Assembly: GCA_009809945.1 (NCBI GenBank)
Contig: WTPW01000691.1
Location: 92,665 to 156,664, forward strand
Source: Gigaspora margarita
Taxonomy: Eukaryota > Glomeromycota > Glomeromycetes > Diversisporales > Gigasporaceae
Reading direction: 5' to 3'
Length of the DNA stretch: 64,000 bases
The notes under the pieces were generated by a model that did no database searches, was not told the DNA's origin, and saw only the letters and a program-made list of their open reading frames with translations. Each line of letters opens with the position of its first letter. Positions within the stretch are counted from its first letter, which is position 1. The position numbers and the translations under genes are program-made. Below, piece after piece: positions 1 to 11,600 of the stretch.

Positions 1-1393
1 CATTTTATTCTCTTGAAATGTTCTCAAAGAGAACATTTATAAAATTTTTATGTTCTAGATTTACTAATGAGAACAATAAATTATATAAATGTTAATCAAT
101 TTGATAATATAATTTGATTATGACAAATTCTGTACATATGTATATACTATGCATAGCACATATATTTAAAGCTGTACAATATGGGTAACAAATAAATATT
201 TTTAAGAAAATAGCCTTTAAAGATTTTAAAATAAAACATTCATTAGTCATGCAATGTGTTTTTTATATTGAGAGTATCATTATTGTATAGACTTATATAT
301 AGATAATTTGGGTCAAATAATATGCTAATACTAAGCAAATAAAAAAAAACACAAAGTATTTGTTAGTACAAAGTTTAAATAGTTAAATAACAAAGTAATT
401 AGATTCTAATTTATTGTATTAACCAATAGTAGCATTAGTAAAATAGGACCCGGACATCTCTTATATGGGTCATAACTGGATTTTGGCCAATTTTGACCTA
501 ATTTGCTGAAAATGTCAAAATCTATTTACTTTAATAACTTCTAATCCAGTAATCAGAATTGAATAACCTTTTTTTTGTTAGATGCGCCTCACTGAGAGCT
601 TCATTTTAAAAAAAGTTCATTCAAATTGGACCACTGGATGCCAAGATAATTGCAAAAAACTGTTTTTTGCTTCTCAAATTTTAGGTGTTTTTGCTGAAAA
701 ATTTCAAGTATGACCTCTATACTAGATGTCCGGGGTCCTAGTAAAATATTATAGAAAGGTTTGTTTTACTATAAACAAATATAAAAAGCACTTGAAGTTT
801 TAACAAAATTATTAGAAATTAAATTGTATAATACATTGTATTATGTTGAAAAAATACAAAGAATCATATATAAAGTTTAGAAAATTATTAGATAAGCATG
901 AACTTAGTATGTGAATTGTAAGTATAGAATTTATTTTCAGATAAGTTATCATTCTATTAACAATAGAATTCTTTATTAAAAATTATTTTATTTACTATAT
1001 TAAACTTCAGAGCATAAGTTAATTATTTATAATCTACTTATATATTTTATTATTAAAAGTTAGTATAACTTTAATTTACAATATGTTAAACTACAAGTGA
1101 GTAAGTGCAGTATAAGAAAAGCTTAATTTTCAATTAGCATACCAAGAATGGTGCAAACTTGATCATAGAATTAATTATTGTATTATTGATTTATTAATTT
1201 GATTAATTTTGTTGTAAATTAATAAATAAAATATTACAATATTGTTTGAAGCTAATATAAATATGAACATTCTTTAAAAATTAATGTTCAATATATTTAA
1301 TATATAATGAACACTAAAAAGCTTTTGAGAACAATAAAAATTTAAATTATGCTCTTTTGAGAACATAACTTTTAATTTGAATTTTAAACACTA
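1..1393. mobile_element. hAT-like element, right part only (left end outside window)
   Basis: The right terminus TTGAATTTTAAACACTA ends at 1393 and matches the terminus of the complete 229-bp copy at 46020-46248. Both have subterminal regions full of short words such as GAGAACAT and ATGTTCTC, here at 1-80 and 1262-1370. The left terminus is not in the window, so no TSD can be tested. A separate element is nested at 445-739. No coding frame is seen. Assignment to hAT rests on the 8-bp TSD of the complete copy. Confidence 0.6.
445..739. mobile_element. hAT-like MITE, AGGACCCC family, copy 1
   Basis: The ends are AGGACCCGGACATCT and AGATGTCCGGGGTCCT, inverted repeats of each other apart from one missing C. 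Exact 8-bp TSDs (agtaaaat) lie at 437-444 and 740-747. It is 295 bp, has no reading frame, and sits inside the longer hAT-like element of 1-1393. Two further copies of the family are at 2873-3056 and 15717-16507. Confidence 0.88.
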
Positions 1394-1499
1394 GCTGTGA
1401 CAGCCATAATGTACAATACTGCTATTAGTATTCCTTAGCTTTTACTATTAGTAAAGAATTCAATGCTTTAAAGATCATTATGATCCAAGACTTTGTGAA

Positions 1500-2160
1500 A
1501 ATTAATCCAATATTCTTTGCAAACTACTTTTTGTTTCAAAGATCTGATATCTTCTGGCTTTTAAGGTACCTTGCACTTATAACAGTAGTTGGTTCATAAA
1601 GAAAAGTAGTTGGAAAGGTATAAATACTTATATTCTGGAGTTAGTAAGCATATTGATATTTCTGGTTTTCAAGTTTCTAAGCTATTTGAGGACAGTTGGC
1701 TCCAATATGTTCATATTATTCATATTGGTAATATTGGTTTTCTGAACAGTTCTTGTACAGATATTTAGGTTGAGAACAGGTTTTACAAATATTTTATTTA
1801 GGTATTTGCTAGAGATAGTAGATAGCAAGATGATTATAGTAACAGCAGTGATAGCATTCATTGTCAGGGCAGCTAGCATATAAGTGGTTATTGGAACATA
1901 AATTTTTTTTGTTTTATCTAAAGGTATAGGCCTAATTTTTCTAACTATAACTAGCATTTACTTTCTGAGACTAATTGTTACTCAGAAGCAATAAATAGAA
2001 GGTAGCATTTATTACTTTTAAATCTGAAAGATAGTAGCTCCTTTAATTTTAATTGGCAAATTTTTAATAATTCCTAGGGTCAAACTGAGGATCTGGCAGC
2101 AAATACAATTAGACAGGTTAAAGGGGCTTCAATTTTTAATTCAGTTTCATCACGAAATAT
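1500..2160 (-). pseudogene. Retrotransposon gag remnant with CCHC zinc knuckles
   Basis: Read on the minus strand, this contains CKTCSQPKYLYKNC (about 1746-1787), a CCHC zinc knuckle in which the histidine position is tyrosine (CAT to TAT). A second knuckle tail, EHIGANCP, follows. Upstream the frame reads RDETELKIEAPLTCLIVF before stops accumulate. Gag zinc knuckles bind retroelement RNA during packaging. The frame has many stops and no protease or polymerase is attached, so this is a dead fragment. The superfamily (Ty3 or Copia) cannot be set. Confidence 0.55.
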
Positions 2161-2286
2161 TTTAAGTAGCTATATATTGATATATAATGTATAATCATTT
2201 TATATTGATTAAAATTAATCATTATATTTCAATTAACTTGTTATAAATTGATATATATCTATAATCGATAAATATCATAATTAAAA

Positions 2287-3725
2287 GGGGTGTGGTAACT
2301 TGGAGAAGTTAGTAAGTTGTCGCACCCCAAGCAGCAGGTCTAGGGTTCAAATCCCACTGGCGACATTTGGAAAATAGACCTGTGTTATGGTAACCATTTG
2401 ACCTCATAGGTCCTCTGGTACACCATCTTGAATGAGAGCCGTCGGGCGCACATAAAATCCAAGGAACAGAAAGTGGTTACCCATTTGGAAGTTCCAAGTG
2501 AGGAAGTAGCAAAGATCTTTGACAGTGCTAACTATAATTGGAATATTAGAAACTGAAGTCAGAGAACCGGATGACAAGATCCTCGAGGAAGGGATCTACC
2601 AACATGGCCGCTGGAGTCGCACCGGAGAAAAAGGACATGTGTTTCAGTAGCATGTACCAAGGGGAGGGAGTCTATTCAGCACCTAAAGCTGGGCCAACTG
2701 ATCCTTCTAGGCTAACTGGTTTGGAAGTTTGGAATACCGAGGAAGGACCGTTAGGAAGATTGTAGTGGGTATCAGGATTGGAGTGAACCTCATAAGGACA
2801 ATACAGAACTTACCAGCCAGTAATAAGTAGAAGCATGAGGTGTGAACATGTCAAAACCTAATGGGCTCTAGGAGGACCCCAGACAATCTTAAGGTAGGTG
2901 GGGGGTAAAAAGTGGGTAGATTTTTTGGGCCAAACTCACCTTAATTCTGGTCAAAATTAAAATTAACTCTTAATTTTGACCAGAATTAAGATAAAATTGA
3001 CCCAAAATCTACTCACTTTTTTACCCCCCACCTACTATAGAATTGTCCGGGGTCCTGCTCTAGGTGTACCCATATGGGAGTCCTCAGACGTTAAGGGAGG
3101 CTGGGACCACCAATACAGATAGGCAGGTATAAGTGCATGCAGAGTGCATTATGGTTCGTCAGATCCTCATGATGCCATCCAACTATATCTATAATTTGGA
3201 AGCATTTGCGAAACATGCCTGGTTACTCGTCACCATAGCAGAAAGTACAGTTGTTCGCACATTACCAAATTCAGAACGCTAAATCCAGGGCCCCGAAGAT
3301 GCAGGAAAATTGGCTAGTTGTGGTAGCATGCAGGCTTGAGATACTTACCCAATGTGGTAGAGGCAGCTGCATGGCTTGAGATACGAACTCCCAAGAAGTA
3401 CGCTAGTAGGGGACTCAGGTATACCAATTTGGAAGCACAAAGCGCCTACCTGGCAACTGACACCAAATTGGAAGTGATGATACTAGGTAGTGTAGGTAAA
3501 GTGGCGGACATGTGAATACCAATTGTTGGTTGGAAAAGGGATGTATAAACCCAGGCCATATATATAGGAATATGGAAGGTTCTGGTAGATTTAGATCATG
3601 ATTAAATTAGTCCAAGTCTTGGTACTTAAGTAAATAGTATATAAAAGATTGTACAGCGATATTGTAATGATAAATATACATTCAATAAAGACCAGAGGCA
3701 TGACCTCACCTTAACACACAAAAAA
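2287..3725 (+). mobile_element. tRNA-headed, A-tailed retroposon (long SINE-like)
   Basis: The 5' end resembles a tRNA: an A-box-like TGGTAACTTGG near 2292 and a perfect B-box, GGTTCAAATCC, at 2344-2354. The 3' end has AATAAA near 3684 and an A-run. A 17-bp direct repeat flanks it (2270-2286 and 3726-3742), as expected from target-primed reverse transcription. It is visibly richer in GC than its surroundings. Without the nested 184-bp MITE and its extra TSD it is about 1.25 kb, long for a SINE. No convincing protein is seen; the 64-codon frame at 2571 is probably chance. A solo LTR is unlikely given the A-tail and long TSD. Confidence 0.75.
2873..3056. mobile_element. hAT-like fold-back MITE, AGGACCCC family, copy 2
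   Basis: 184 bp, almost wholly palindromic, with ends AGGACCCCAGACAAT and ATTGTCCGGGGTCCT. Exact 8-bp TSDs (gctctagg) lie at 2865-2872 and 3057-3064. It is nested in the tRNA-headed retroposon, so it inserted later. Confidence 0.9.
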
Positions 3726-3742
3726 AAATATCATAATTAAAA

Positions 3743-4786
3743 ATATAAATCATTATACATCTGCTAATCGATAGTTATCGTATTCATTATGCCGCGAAGT
3801 GCCACCTATCATATTTTGTTTTTATTTTTTAAATTATAGTAGTAGTTTCAAAATAGTTCAAAACATTTCAACAATATTTTAGAACTGTGAAACCAAGCGA
3901 TCTATAACCTGCATCATACCAAGCACACATTGGACTATATTTGCGAAATGTTTCGAAATTTTGTATGATAAATCGATAAAATTTTGTATTACATGATCAG
4001 ATTAGATCTTTTGTTTATAAATTAGATCTTCTACATTGTTTTTTTTTCATTTAGTTTTGTTTTTTTTTTATTTTCATTTTGTTTTTTTGTTTTGTTGTTT
4101 TTTTTTATTTTTTAATTTTTTTCATTTTATTTGGCACTTTATAAGAAAACTAGCCTTTTGCAAGAAGACCAACAACTTTTTGGCACTATACAAGTACACC
4201 AATATGATTTTACAAGCCAACTCAAACTTCTGACACTTTGCAAGAACTCTTCTAAATTTTCAAGAATGCTTCTTTAGAGAAATAATTTAGTTAGGCGCAA
4301 GTTTTCGCAAGTTTTTGCTTATTTATTTTCTCATTTGATACTTTTTGTTTTTGTTTTTTTGTTTTTTTTTAAATTTTTTTATTAATTTATTTTATTCCAG
4401 TACTTTGTAAGAACATGCTTCTTTAGAGAAATAATTTAGTTAGGTGCAAGTATTTGCAAGTATTTGCAAGTTAACTAGTACTTTACAAAACACAACTAGG
4501 TTTCGACAATTTCTGAATTTGAACTCTTACTTCAGAAAAATAGAGATTTGGGGCTTCGTTTATTTTTTTTATTAAGTTTACTTGCATATTTTGTTTTTCA
4601 GTTTTTTTTTTACTTATTTTTTTACCTTTATTTTATTTTATTTATTCTTGACTTTCTTCAAAACTTTGCAAGAAACAACCTGACTTTCTAGCACTTTACA
4701 AAAACACCAACTCTAACTTCTCCACCACTTTGCAAGAATCTACTAGATTCTCTGACAATTTCAAAACCTCCTACGCTTCTGAGAAA
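3743..4786. other. T-rich intergenic stretch, no gene
   Basis: Long T runs broken by phrases such as CTTTGCAAGAA and ACTTTACAA that recur about every 60-130 bases, probably a degenerate repeat. The short plus-strand frame here is Phe-rich low complexity and is not believed to be coding. Confidence 0.5.
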
Positions 4787-5265
4787 TAGTTTTTTTTTAC
4801 TTCTCTACTATTTTTAGAAAGTAGCAAAAATGAGTGAAGAGAAATAATAGCTAACTAAGGGTGAGAAAAATAAGTGTGTCTGGTATTATGCGATGAAGTG
4901 CAAAAGTAGTTTAAATTATTACTATTTTTCGTTTTCATTTTTTTTTGTTATTTTTTTACTTCTCTACACTTTTTAGAATGTAGTGAATATAAATGAATAT
5001 AAGCGAATATAAGTTTGTAGAACTAGTATTATGGATGAAGAATGAAAGTAGTTTACAATATTAATATTTTTCATTTTTGTTTTTTTGTTATTTTTTTACT
5101 TCTTTACTATTTTTAGAAAGTAGCGAATATAAGTGAATATAATAGTTAAAACAAAGAAGAAAAATAATAGCTAACTGCAGGATGAGGAAACTAAGTATAT
5201 AGAGCTAGTATTATGTAACGAAGTGTAAAAGTAGTTTAAAATATTCTATTTTTGTTTTCATTTTT
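4787..5265. repeat. Three degenerate tandem units of about 160 bp
   Basis: Each unit opens with TTTTTACTTCTnTACTATTT followed by TAGAAAGTAGCGAATA-like sequence. Each closes with ATTATG..GAAGTG.AAAAGTAGTTTA and a T-run. Units start near 4787, 4947 and 5090. No coding frame. Confidence 0.6.
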
Positions 5266-5455
5266 TTTCAGTTTCAGTTTTATTTTTTTTGTTGTAAAGA
5301 ATGTATAATAATATATAATAAATAAATATATTTAATTTAAAATATAATGTATAATAATTATAATAAATAAAAAAATATAAAATTTTATATTAAAATGCGA
5401 AACCTTGCAAAAATATGTGAAAACCTGTAAAACGTTTAAAAATAAGTATAAAGTA

Positions 5456-5639
5456 CAGTCTAACCCTGCTATAGTCACATCTGAAATAGTCACATTTTCT
5501 TGAGACTATATACCAATCATTTGCAGTAATATAAAATTAACTCTCACTATAATCACATGATGTGACTATTATTATATTTCTCTTGCTATAGTCATGTCAA
5601 GTTTTTGCCAGACAGTGTGACTATAGTGGGGTTAGACTG
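5456..5639. mobile_element. Tc1/pogo-like MITE (TA TSD, CAGTCTAACCC ends)
   Basis: Inverted ends begin CAGTCTAACCCTGCTATAG at 5456 and close with CTATAGTGGGGTTAGACTG at 5639, bounded by TA on both sides. 184 bp. The interior repeats the phrase TATAGTCACA in both orientations. No coding content. Confidence 0.88.
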
Positions 5640-6089
5640 TATAATAGTATTGATTGAATTATTATTTGTGATTTTAATCTGATTACTATCAATTATTACC
5701 GATTATTATCGATTACTAACTTAATCGATAGTTCTCGTCAGGAGGGATTTTAATCGATTACTAGCCAATGACTGATAAAAATTGATAGTAATCCCTATAC
5801 AAATTTTGGTGATGTTCTTAATAACTTGGTCAAGTTCTTGCTAATAGTAGCTTTACTATTAATTATCAATAGAATATATATTATGAAAGTAGAGGGTAGA
5901 AGATCAATTTTGGAATCAGGATCGATTAGAGGATCAATAGATTTAGTCATTTCCGTATCTATCACATGACTAACTTTGGCTTCAGAATTGGTTATATTTA
6001 GAGCAGTATTATAATTTTGGTCCTAAACCTACTTCAGTTTTGAGATCTAGATCCATCATAGAACTGGTTATTTCTAGAAAATAGTTGCT
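5640..6089. other. Intergenic, nothing recognised
   Basis: AT-rich sequence between the MITE and the gag remnant. The right part may be downstream gag or spacer sequence, but no motif could be read. Confidence 0.4.
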
Positions 6090-7110
6090 ACTTCTACCAC
6101 AAGACTGGTAGCCTTAGTAGTCTCTTTTGTTGTCCTAGAATTTGGCATGATAGTTGCAAATAAGATCCTTTTACTACAGTAATAATAGATAGTATTGCTA
6201 GCTCTTGTTGGGATCAATCTTTATTTTGGTCAAAGTAATAAACAGAAATGGGAATAGGCAGCTTATTTTTCAGCAAAATTAATACTATGCTTTGCAATTT
6301 GTTCCATAAAGTATTTGATAGCTTAGTTGGCTTTATTGGTGTTGTGATCAGAGGTTATTATTTATTTAGTTTTTTATTTTTATGCTTTGGTAAAAGCTTG
6401 GATCATGGTGTTAGATTCAGCAGCTTGTATGTTTTTAGTATATTTAGGCTATATACTTTGGATAAATATTGGATCATTACTGAAACAGAAAAAACATCAG
6501 TAGGTCTACTCTTTCATTAAGTTGCTTGAAGCAGCTAATATAGGTATCAACTGTATTTGTGCCTTGTTTAATTTTGAACAGTTGTTTTTGCCAGGTAGCT
6601 TTTTGTTTAGTAGTGCTAAATTTATCATTTTTATAGTCATGATCAAAGAAATGAATTAGAGCTTTCTCAAGACTGACAAGCTATTTCTGAGCATTATCCT
6701 TTATATAAGTACAAGCCAATTCTAATTGTTAAACGGAACTCTAGTAGTTAGCTTTAGCAGCTTATTCAATTTATTAAACCAGATTACAGGGTCTTGAGTT
6801 CCATTACTATGATAAAAGTCAATTTTAAAAAAGATTTTTATTATCTTTTGCTAGAGCATGGGCAAGAGCAGTTATAGCATTAGTAGTAGTGTTTAGAGTA
6901 TTATTAGCAGCTATATCTTTTAAGTCTAATTCATAGTTTTCTATAATAGCTTCTGATTCTAATTCTAAAAATGCTTGTTCTTCTTGTTCAGGTTTTTCAG
7001 ACTCTTCTTCTGGCTTGACTACTTGTTTTTTATTGGGTCTTCTACTTCTTATTGTAATTTTACTTCTTCTAAATTTATTTTTTTTCTAAGATTACTAGTT
7101 CAACAACAGA
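6090..7110 (-). pseudogene. Retrotransposon gag pseudogene
   Basis: On the minus strand, an acidic Lys/Glu-rich N-terminal part (about 7090-6800, including KPEEESEKPEQEEQAFLELE) runs into a gag core. The core shows NGTQDPVIWFNKLNK, then after a 1-base frameshift AAKANY, QLELACTYIKDNAQK and a Trp/Gln-rich TWQKQLFKIKQGTN segment. A decayed zinc knuckle (YYYCSKRILFATIMPNSR, about 6136-6184) follows. This order is typical of Retrotrans_gag proteins. Several in-frame TAG/TAA stops fall where TGG, CAG or CAA would be expected. No polymerase follows. Confidence 0.7.
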
Positions 7111-7179
7111 TGGATCAGAATAGGCTCCAACTAGTCAAGATTCAAGAATTTCTGCTTGGGAAAAATAGTGCAAATTGAG

Positions 7180-7609
7180 GAAAAAAGGGTATAAAAAGAA
7201 GTAGTATTAGGTGTATAGTTGGTTTGGAATGGGATAGAGTTTATTTACTACAGTTGGTTGAAGAGTGATTACTGGTCAAGAAGTATATTGAAGATGTTGG
7301 GCTACTAGTTAAGGAGTACACTAAAGATATTGAAGAGAACTAATATTTTGGAAAAGCTAAAATATCCAATTTGAAGATAAAGTATTAGGTTATAATAGAG
7401 GTTGTTAAGGTGAATTTCAATAAAAAGTGAAGAGAAAAGTGCAAAGCAAGAGGAAAATTGGACTTGAGTAGCATTTTCATTATAGGTAATAAGGAAAATA
7501 AATAAGAAGGCCCAGCTTGATTATTTAAATCTTCTTGTTCTAAGGTATATATTAATTAAGAAATAAAAGAGATGCTATAATTGAGATCTTTGTTAGTTTC
7601 TTGGATAAT
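7180..7609. other. No gene recognised
   Basis: AT-rich sequence between the gag remnant and the next pseudogene. It could be leader or LTR sequence of the retroelement, but no LTR pair was found. Confidence 0.35.
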
Positions 7610-8110
7610 AAGTAAAAAGATAGTTATAGTTATTAATTATTTAAGCAGAGATAGAATTGAAAATAGCAGAACTTTCAAAGTAGAGATCAAAGATGTTTTC
7701 TTTAAATTTAGTGAGTAAGGTAGGAGCAAGAGTGTAACAGGTACTAGTATAGAGAAAAGTAGCAATAACTTTTAAAAAGTCAAGATTAGGGTTGTTGTAT
7801 TTGCAGCTAAAAATATTATCTCTAGCAGCAGCTTTAAGAGTAATATAATCTCAGGAAAGAGTTAAAATAAAGTGGGCATTATCAGTTTGTTGGGTATAAC
7901 AGTTTGCAAAATAGGTAGCTCAATATTTGTTCTAAAAGTGATAAAAAGCTCAATAGAATTCTACCGGTAGATAACAAATTTGACAAAATAGTTCTGGATT
8001 AGTGATTTGTTAAAATTTGGTTGCAAAAGAAGAAAGATGGTTAGTGTTATGTGCTTTAATTGCTTGTAGATAGATTTGATAAGCTCTTCTTATATAAAGA
8101 TCTAAGAGGT
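7610..8110 (-). pseudogene. Decayed protein of unknown family
   Basis: One minus-strand frame stays protein-like for about 165 codons despite several stops: RRAYQIYLQAIKAHNTNH, then PELFCQICYLPVEFY (a CxxC pair), TDNAHFILTLS, DYITLKAAARDN, KVIATFLYTSTCYTLAP and FKENIFDLYFESSAIF. The stops are TAA, TAG and TGA at positions where Gln or Trp codons would fit. It lies upstream of the gag remnant on the same strand, but membership of that element is unproven. I do not recognise the family. Confidence 0.45.
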
Positions 8111-8755
8111 AAGAAATTAAAATTTTGACTTAAGAAAAAAGAGAAAGAGGTTGGTTACTAATATATATTTTTTTAAATTACTATTTAAGAAGTAAGAGAA
8201 TTCTAATCTGGGTCTAAAATAAACTATTAAACAAAATCAAATACTAAAACAAGTAGGAATACTACAAAAGTAGAGATTTTAAGTATGCTATTCTAAATGG
8301 ATCTTTTTTAATTTGACAGGAAAATACTAGTGCTACAAAAACAAAAGGCTTCAAGTATGCCCTTTTGAATAAATCTTTTTCAATTTGACAGGTAAACCAA
8401 AAATAATTACTTAATAAGAAAAGTAAAAAGAAAGAAATATCCTTGCAGAGGCGAGATAAGAGGTTCTAAAAGTTCTGGTTATTTTTAGCCTTTAGTATAG
8501 TACCTGCAACACAACACAAGGTGACAGAGAACTTGCAAGAATTAGAGAAGATATAAAACAGTATACAAGTGAAATATTACTTCACTAAAGCCATTTAGTA
8601 TATATTTTTCAAAGAGCACAAGAGTATTTATTTAGCAAAGAGATATTTTATTTATTTATAATACAATATTCAAGATAGGTAACTATTTTAAAACATTAGA
8701 AGGAAGGAGAAGGGAATCTGAGTCTACTACACAAGAGGGCAGTGTTGTCACAGAT
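8111..8755. other. No gene recognised
   Basis: AT-rich. It contains two similar phrases, AAGTATGC..TTCTnAATnnATCTTTTT followed by AATTTGACAGG, near 8281 and 8354, a small direct duplication. Nothing else could be read. Confidence 0.35.
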
Positions 8756-8983
8756 AGTGTTGTTAGTTGAAATATATCATTTAGTCAAATATTTAGACAC
8801 TTAAGTGTCTAAATATATTTTGACATCACATTATTTTCTGTCAAAATGTCAAAATTCTAAATTTGACTAAATGTCTAAATACTTGACAAAATAAATATTA
8901 TATGGCTAAATGCCTAAATGCTTGATGAAATAAAAATTATATGACTAAATGTCTAAATGCTTGATGAAATAAATACAGTGGCA

Positions 8984-9413
8984 ATCATAAATAATGCAAC
9001 AAAAAAAAATTGTTAGTTAGATCAAATTATCTTACACAATTCCGGGCGTATTTGTTAAAATTTTTTTTTTTTTTATTTGCAAAATAGCATTTTTTTTAAT
9101 CCTAGAATTATAGTAATTATTATAAAACAGGGTGAAACCTGAGTCACTAGCTAGTAAAATTCGCTATGTAAAGTGAAACCTGAGTTTGGGTTAGGGGTTA
9201 GAGTAAAATTCGAGTTTAGCTATGTTTTTTATTATACAAAAGCAGATTTCAATCTTCATGTGATCTACATAGCAGATTTCACTTTACATAGCAAATTTTA
9301 CTAGCTGGAGACTCAGGTTTCACCCGTCGTATTATTATTGCTGATGCAAAAATAATCACATGTGTATTACAAAACATGTGTTGTATTATTTTTGATCATT
9401 TTTGACAATGATC
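8984..9413. mobile_element. Possible degenerate TIR element around a nested MITE
   Basis: Left end CAGTGGCAATCATAAATAAT followed by GCAAC; right end GTTGTATTATTTTTGATC then ATTTTTGACAATG. These are imperfect inverted repeats. A similar left end (AGTGATCATAATTAATACAAC) occurs near 33483. The borders and TSD are uncertain. Confidence 0.4.
9125..9329. mobile_element. TA-flanked MITE (GGGTGAAACCTGAGTC ends)
   Basis: Arms GGGTGAAACCTGAGTC..AGCTAGTAAAATT and its inverse, AATTTTACTAGCT..GACTCAGGTTTCACCC, lie within 9125-9329. TA is found at 9123-9124 and 9330-9331. About 205 bp, no coding sequence. Confidence 0.72.
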
Positions 9414-10005
9414 GGATAATGTCCTATAAAAAGTTAAATCTTATATCTTTTTGCATCTTTGTGTTATGATAGAACTTCAAATGAAATTCTAACAAAAAAA
9501 AAAAGTACATATGACGATAGTTCAAAAGAGCCTAAGTTTCTTTATTGCCACAAAAAGGGTATATCACAAGAGTAGTAAGCTGGACGTATAAGATTAGCCT
9601 CTTCTCGGCCCATTAAGACAATATAAACAGTTAGGACATTGTGTTTGTAAAAAATTAGTAGAGGTTTGTTGTCTATCTGTCGATAGTGAGCCAGCCCAAG
9701 ATAAGATTTTAAATGGAATTATCTTCTGTTACCCCTTAATCGCTATTGAAGTATGGTCTTATCAAAAAAAATAGAAGGTAATTAACGATTTGGTATTTAT
9801 TATGTTTCATACACTCAAATACTATGGTTTAGTACTTGAAGTTATGTTAAAAAAGTTTTACCCGTGTGAATGTTGACAAAAGCGTTGGTTCATAAGAGCT
9901 GGGTTAAGGCAATTTAGTATAATGAGCTAAAATTTGGTGTTTTTGGGCTGAATAGTAAACAATACTATGGAAAGTATCTTGAGAAATTATTAATTTGCTT
10001 TTATA

Positions 10006-10539
10006 TTAATTGATGATCCACCAGTCATCGGGTGCATGATCATAGTGTAATGTGACACAGATCACTATGTAAATTACTATATATGTGAATGATACGATCG
10101 CCCAAGGAAATATTTTTTACTAAGTTAATCGATCTTGTCGACTAATTGAAAGTTGTAGAGCTCATCGTTGCGGTTCTAATGGTAGTTAAATCATCCAAAT
10201 CGGCCCAGTGGAAGCCAAGATAGCTTTAAAAAACGTGGCAACGACTATATAAAATCTCTATGTAAACAATCTATTGTTTACATAGAGATTTTATATAGTC
10301 GTTGACACGTTTTTTAAAGCTATCTTGGCTTCCACTGGGCTAATTTGGATGATTTAACTATTATTAGAACTGCAACGACGAGCTCTACAACTTTCAATTA
10401 GTCGACAAGATTGATTAACTTAGTAAAAAAATATTTTCTTTGGGCGATCGTAGCATTCACATATATAGTAATTTACATAGTGATCTGTGTCATGTTACAC
10501 TATGATCATGCACCCGATGACTGGCAGATTATCAATTAA
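10006..10539. mobile_element. Near-perfect 534-bp fold-back (palindromic) element
   Basis: Two arms of about 260 bp meet at a short loop near 10272 (GTAAACAATCTATTGTTTAC) and differ at few positions. The outer part reads CAGTCATCGGGTGCATGATC and its inverse. Arms extend to TTAATTGAT / ATCAATTAA. No TSD could be fixed. There is no coding frame; the transcript would be one long hairpin. High arm identity suggests recent origin or arm correction. Confidence 0.85.
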
Positions 10540-10666
10540 AGATTTAGGATAGATTCGTGAGAACATAGTGCTATATTATATGTTGTAGTATTAACAGCCT
10601 TTGCAAGATTGATTACATGTTGGATATTGAATTACACTAATAGATTTCTGATTAATATTTTATATA

Positions 10667-10876
10667 CCGTATTCATCCGAAAATAAGCACCCTTTTTTTA
10701 CTATAGGGGTGCTTATTTTTGGGTATAATCTCAACTAATAATTCAAATAATTTGATATTTAGTTGCTTATTTCTATTATATAAGAGGTGCTTATTTTCAG
10801 GTATATATGAATTGTAGGGGGTGCTTATTTTTGGGGGTGCTTATTTTCGGGGGTGCTTATTTTCAGAGGAATACAG
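10667..10876. mobile_element. TA-flanked MITE, CCGAAAATAAGC family, copy 1
   Basis: Ends CCGTATTCATCCGAAAATAA and TTATTTTCAGAGGAATACAG, each next to TA (10665-10666, 10877-10878). The right side carries three copies of GGGTGCTTATTTTC. A larger copy with the same end motif is at 62769-63303. Pogo/Tc1 type by TA target and end style. Confidence 0.8.
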
Positions 10877-11394
10877 TATATCATTAGAAATCACGAATTT
10901 ATTATTTAAAGAAATGTTGTAGCAAGATAATGATGACACATATAACTCGACATTCATAAAGCATTAATTTAGAAATGATAAGTAGGCATAAGTTTTAATT
11001 GGTGGTTTCATTTTCTAAACTCAATCTTATTTAATATTTATAGGTAAAGTCAACTATCATCTCAGGGACCTCCCTGGGCAAATTTCGAGCAAGCAAGACC
11101 TCTAGGAAAAGATTCAGGTGGTTTGATGGACAATTGATATCAAAACTGCGCAAGGCAAATTCATTCAATGCCAGAACAAATTTGTAATGTAATTAGAGCC
11201 TGGGGTGGCTAAACCAGATAGTGAAGGGCGAAAATTATTAGATAGAAAAAAAAGTATTTTTTTTGATGTAAAAAAATTTTTTTGTTTTATGATTATGTTG
11301 CTATAAAATCGAGCAAAAGTAATGCAACACATGAATTGAAATAAAGCTCATGCCCATGAAAAATTTTGTTTATTAATTTTTTTAAAATTTTTTA

Positions 11395-11600
11395 TTGATG
11401 AAATGTTAAACATTTTGATACTATTTAGATATTTCAACATAAATTTAGTATTTTGACATTAATTTAGAATTTCAACACTATTTAGACATTTTGACACTAT
11501 TTAGGCATTTTGATATTAATTTAGTATTTCGACATTAATTTAGAATTTTGACATTAATTTAGAATTTTGACATGCTAAATGTCGAAAGTCAAAATATTTT
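11395..11600. repeat. Subterminal tandem array of the 8756-11635 element
   Basis: About ten degenerate copies of a 21-24 bp unit such as ATTTAGACATTTTGACACTA, lying just inside the right end of the hAT-like element. The left end has the related TAAATGTCTAAATGCTTGA units in inverse orientation. Confidence 0.7.

Noticed and set aside
2287..2366. Functional tRNA gene
   Set aside because: A B-box is present, but the A-box is imperfect and the acceptor and anticodon arms do not fold convincingly. It is the head of a retroposon.
2287..3725. Solo LTR reading of the GC-richer block
   Set aside because: A 17-bp TSD, an A-tail and a tRNA-like head fit target-primed retroposition; no TG..CA ends or 5-bp TSD.
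6248..7178. Plus-strand Phe-rich frames (90 and 67 codons)
   Set aside because: They are antisense to the gag remnant, which has recognisable motifs on the minus strand.
9520..9860. Cys/His scraps (FLYCHKKGISQE, QLGHCVCKK) as a zinc-finger gene
   Set aside because: Too many stops and frame changes; a transposase or gag relic is possible but cannot be shown.
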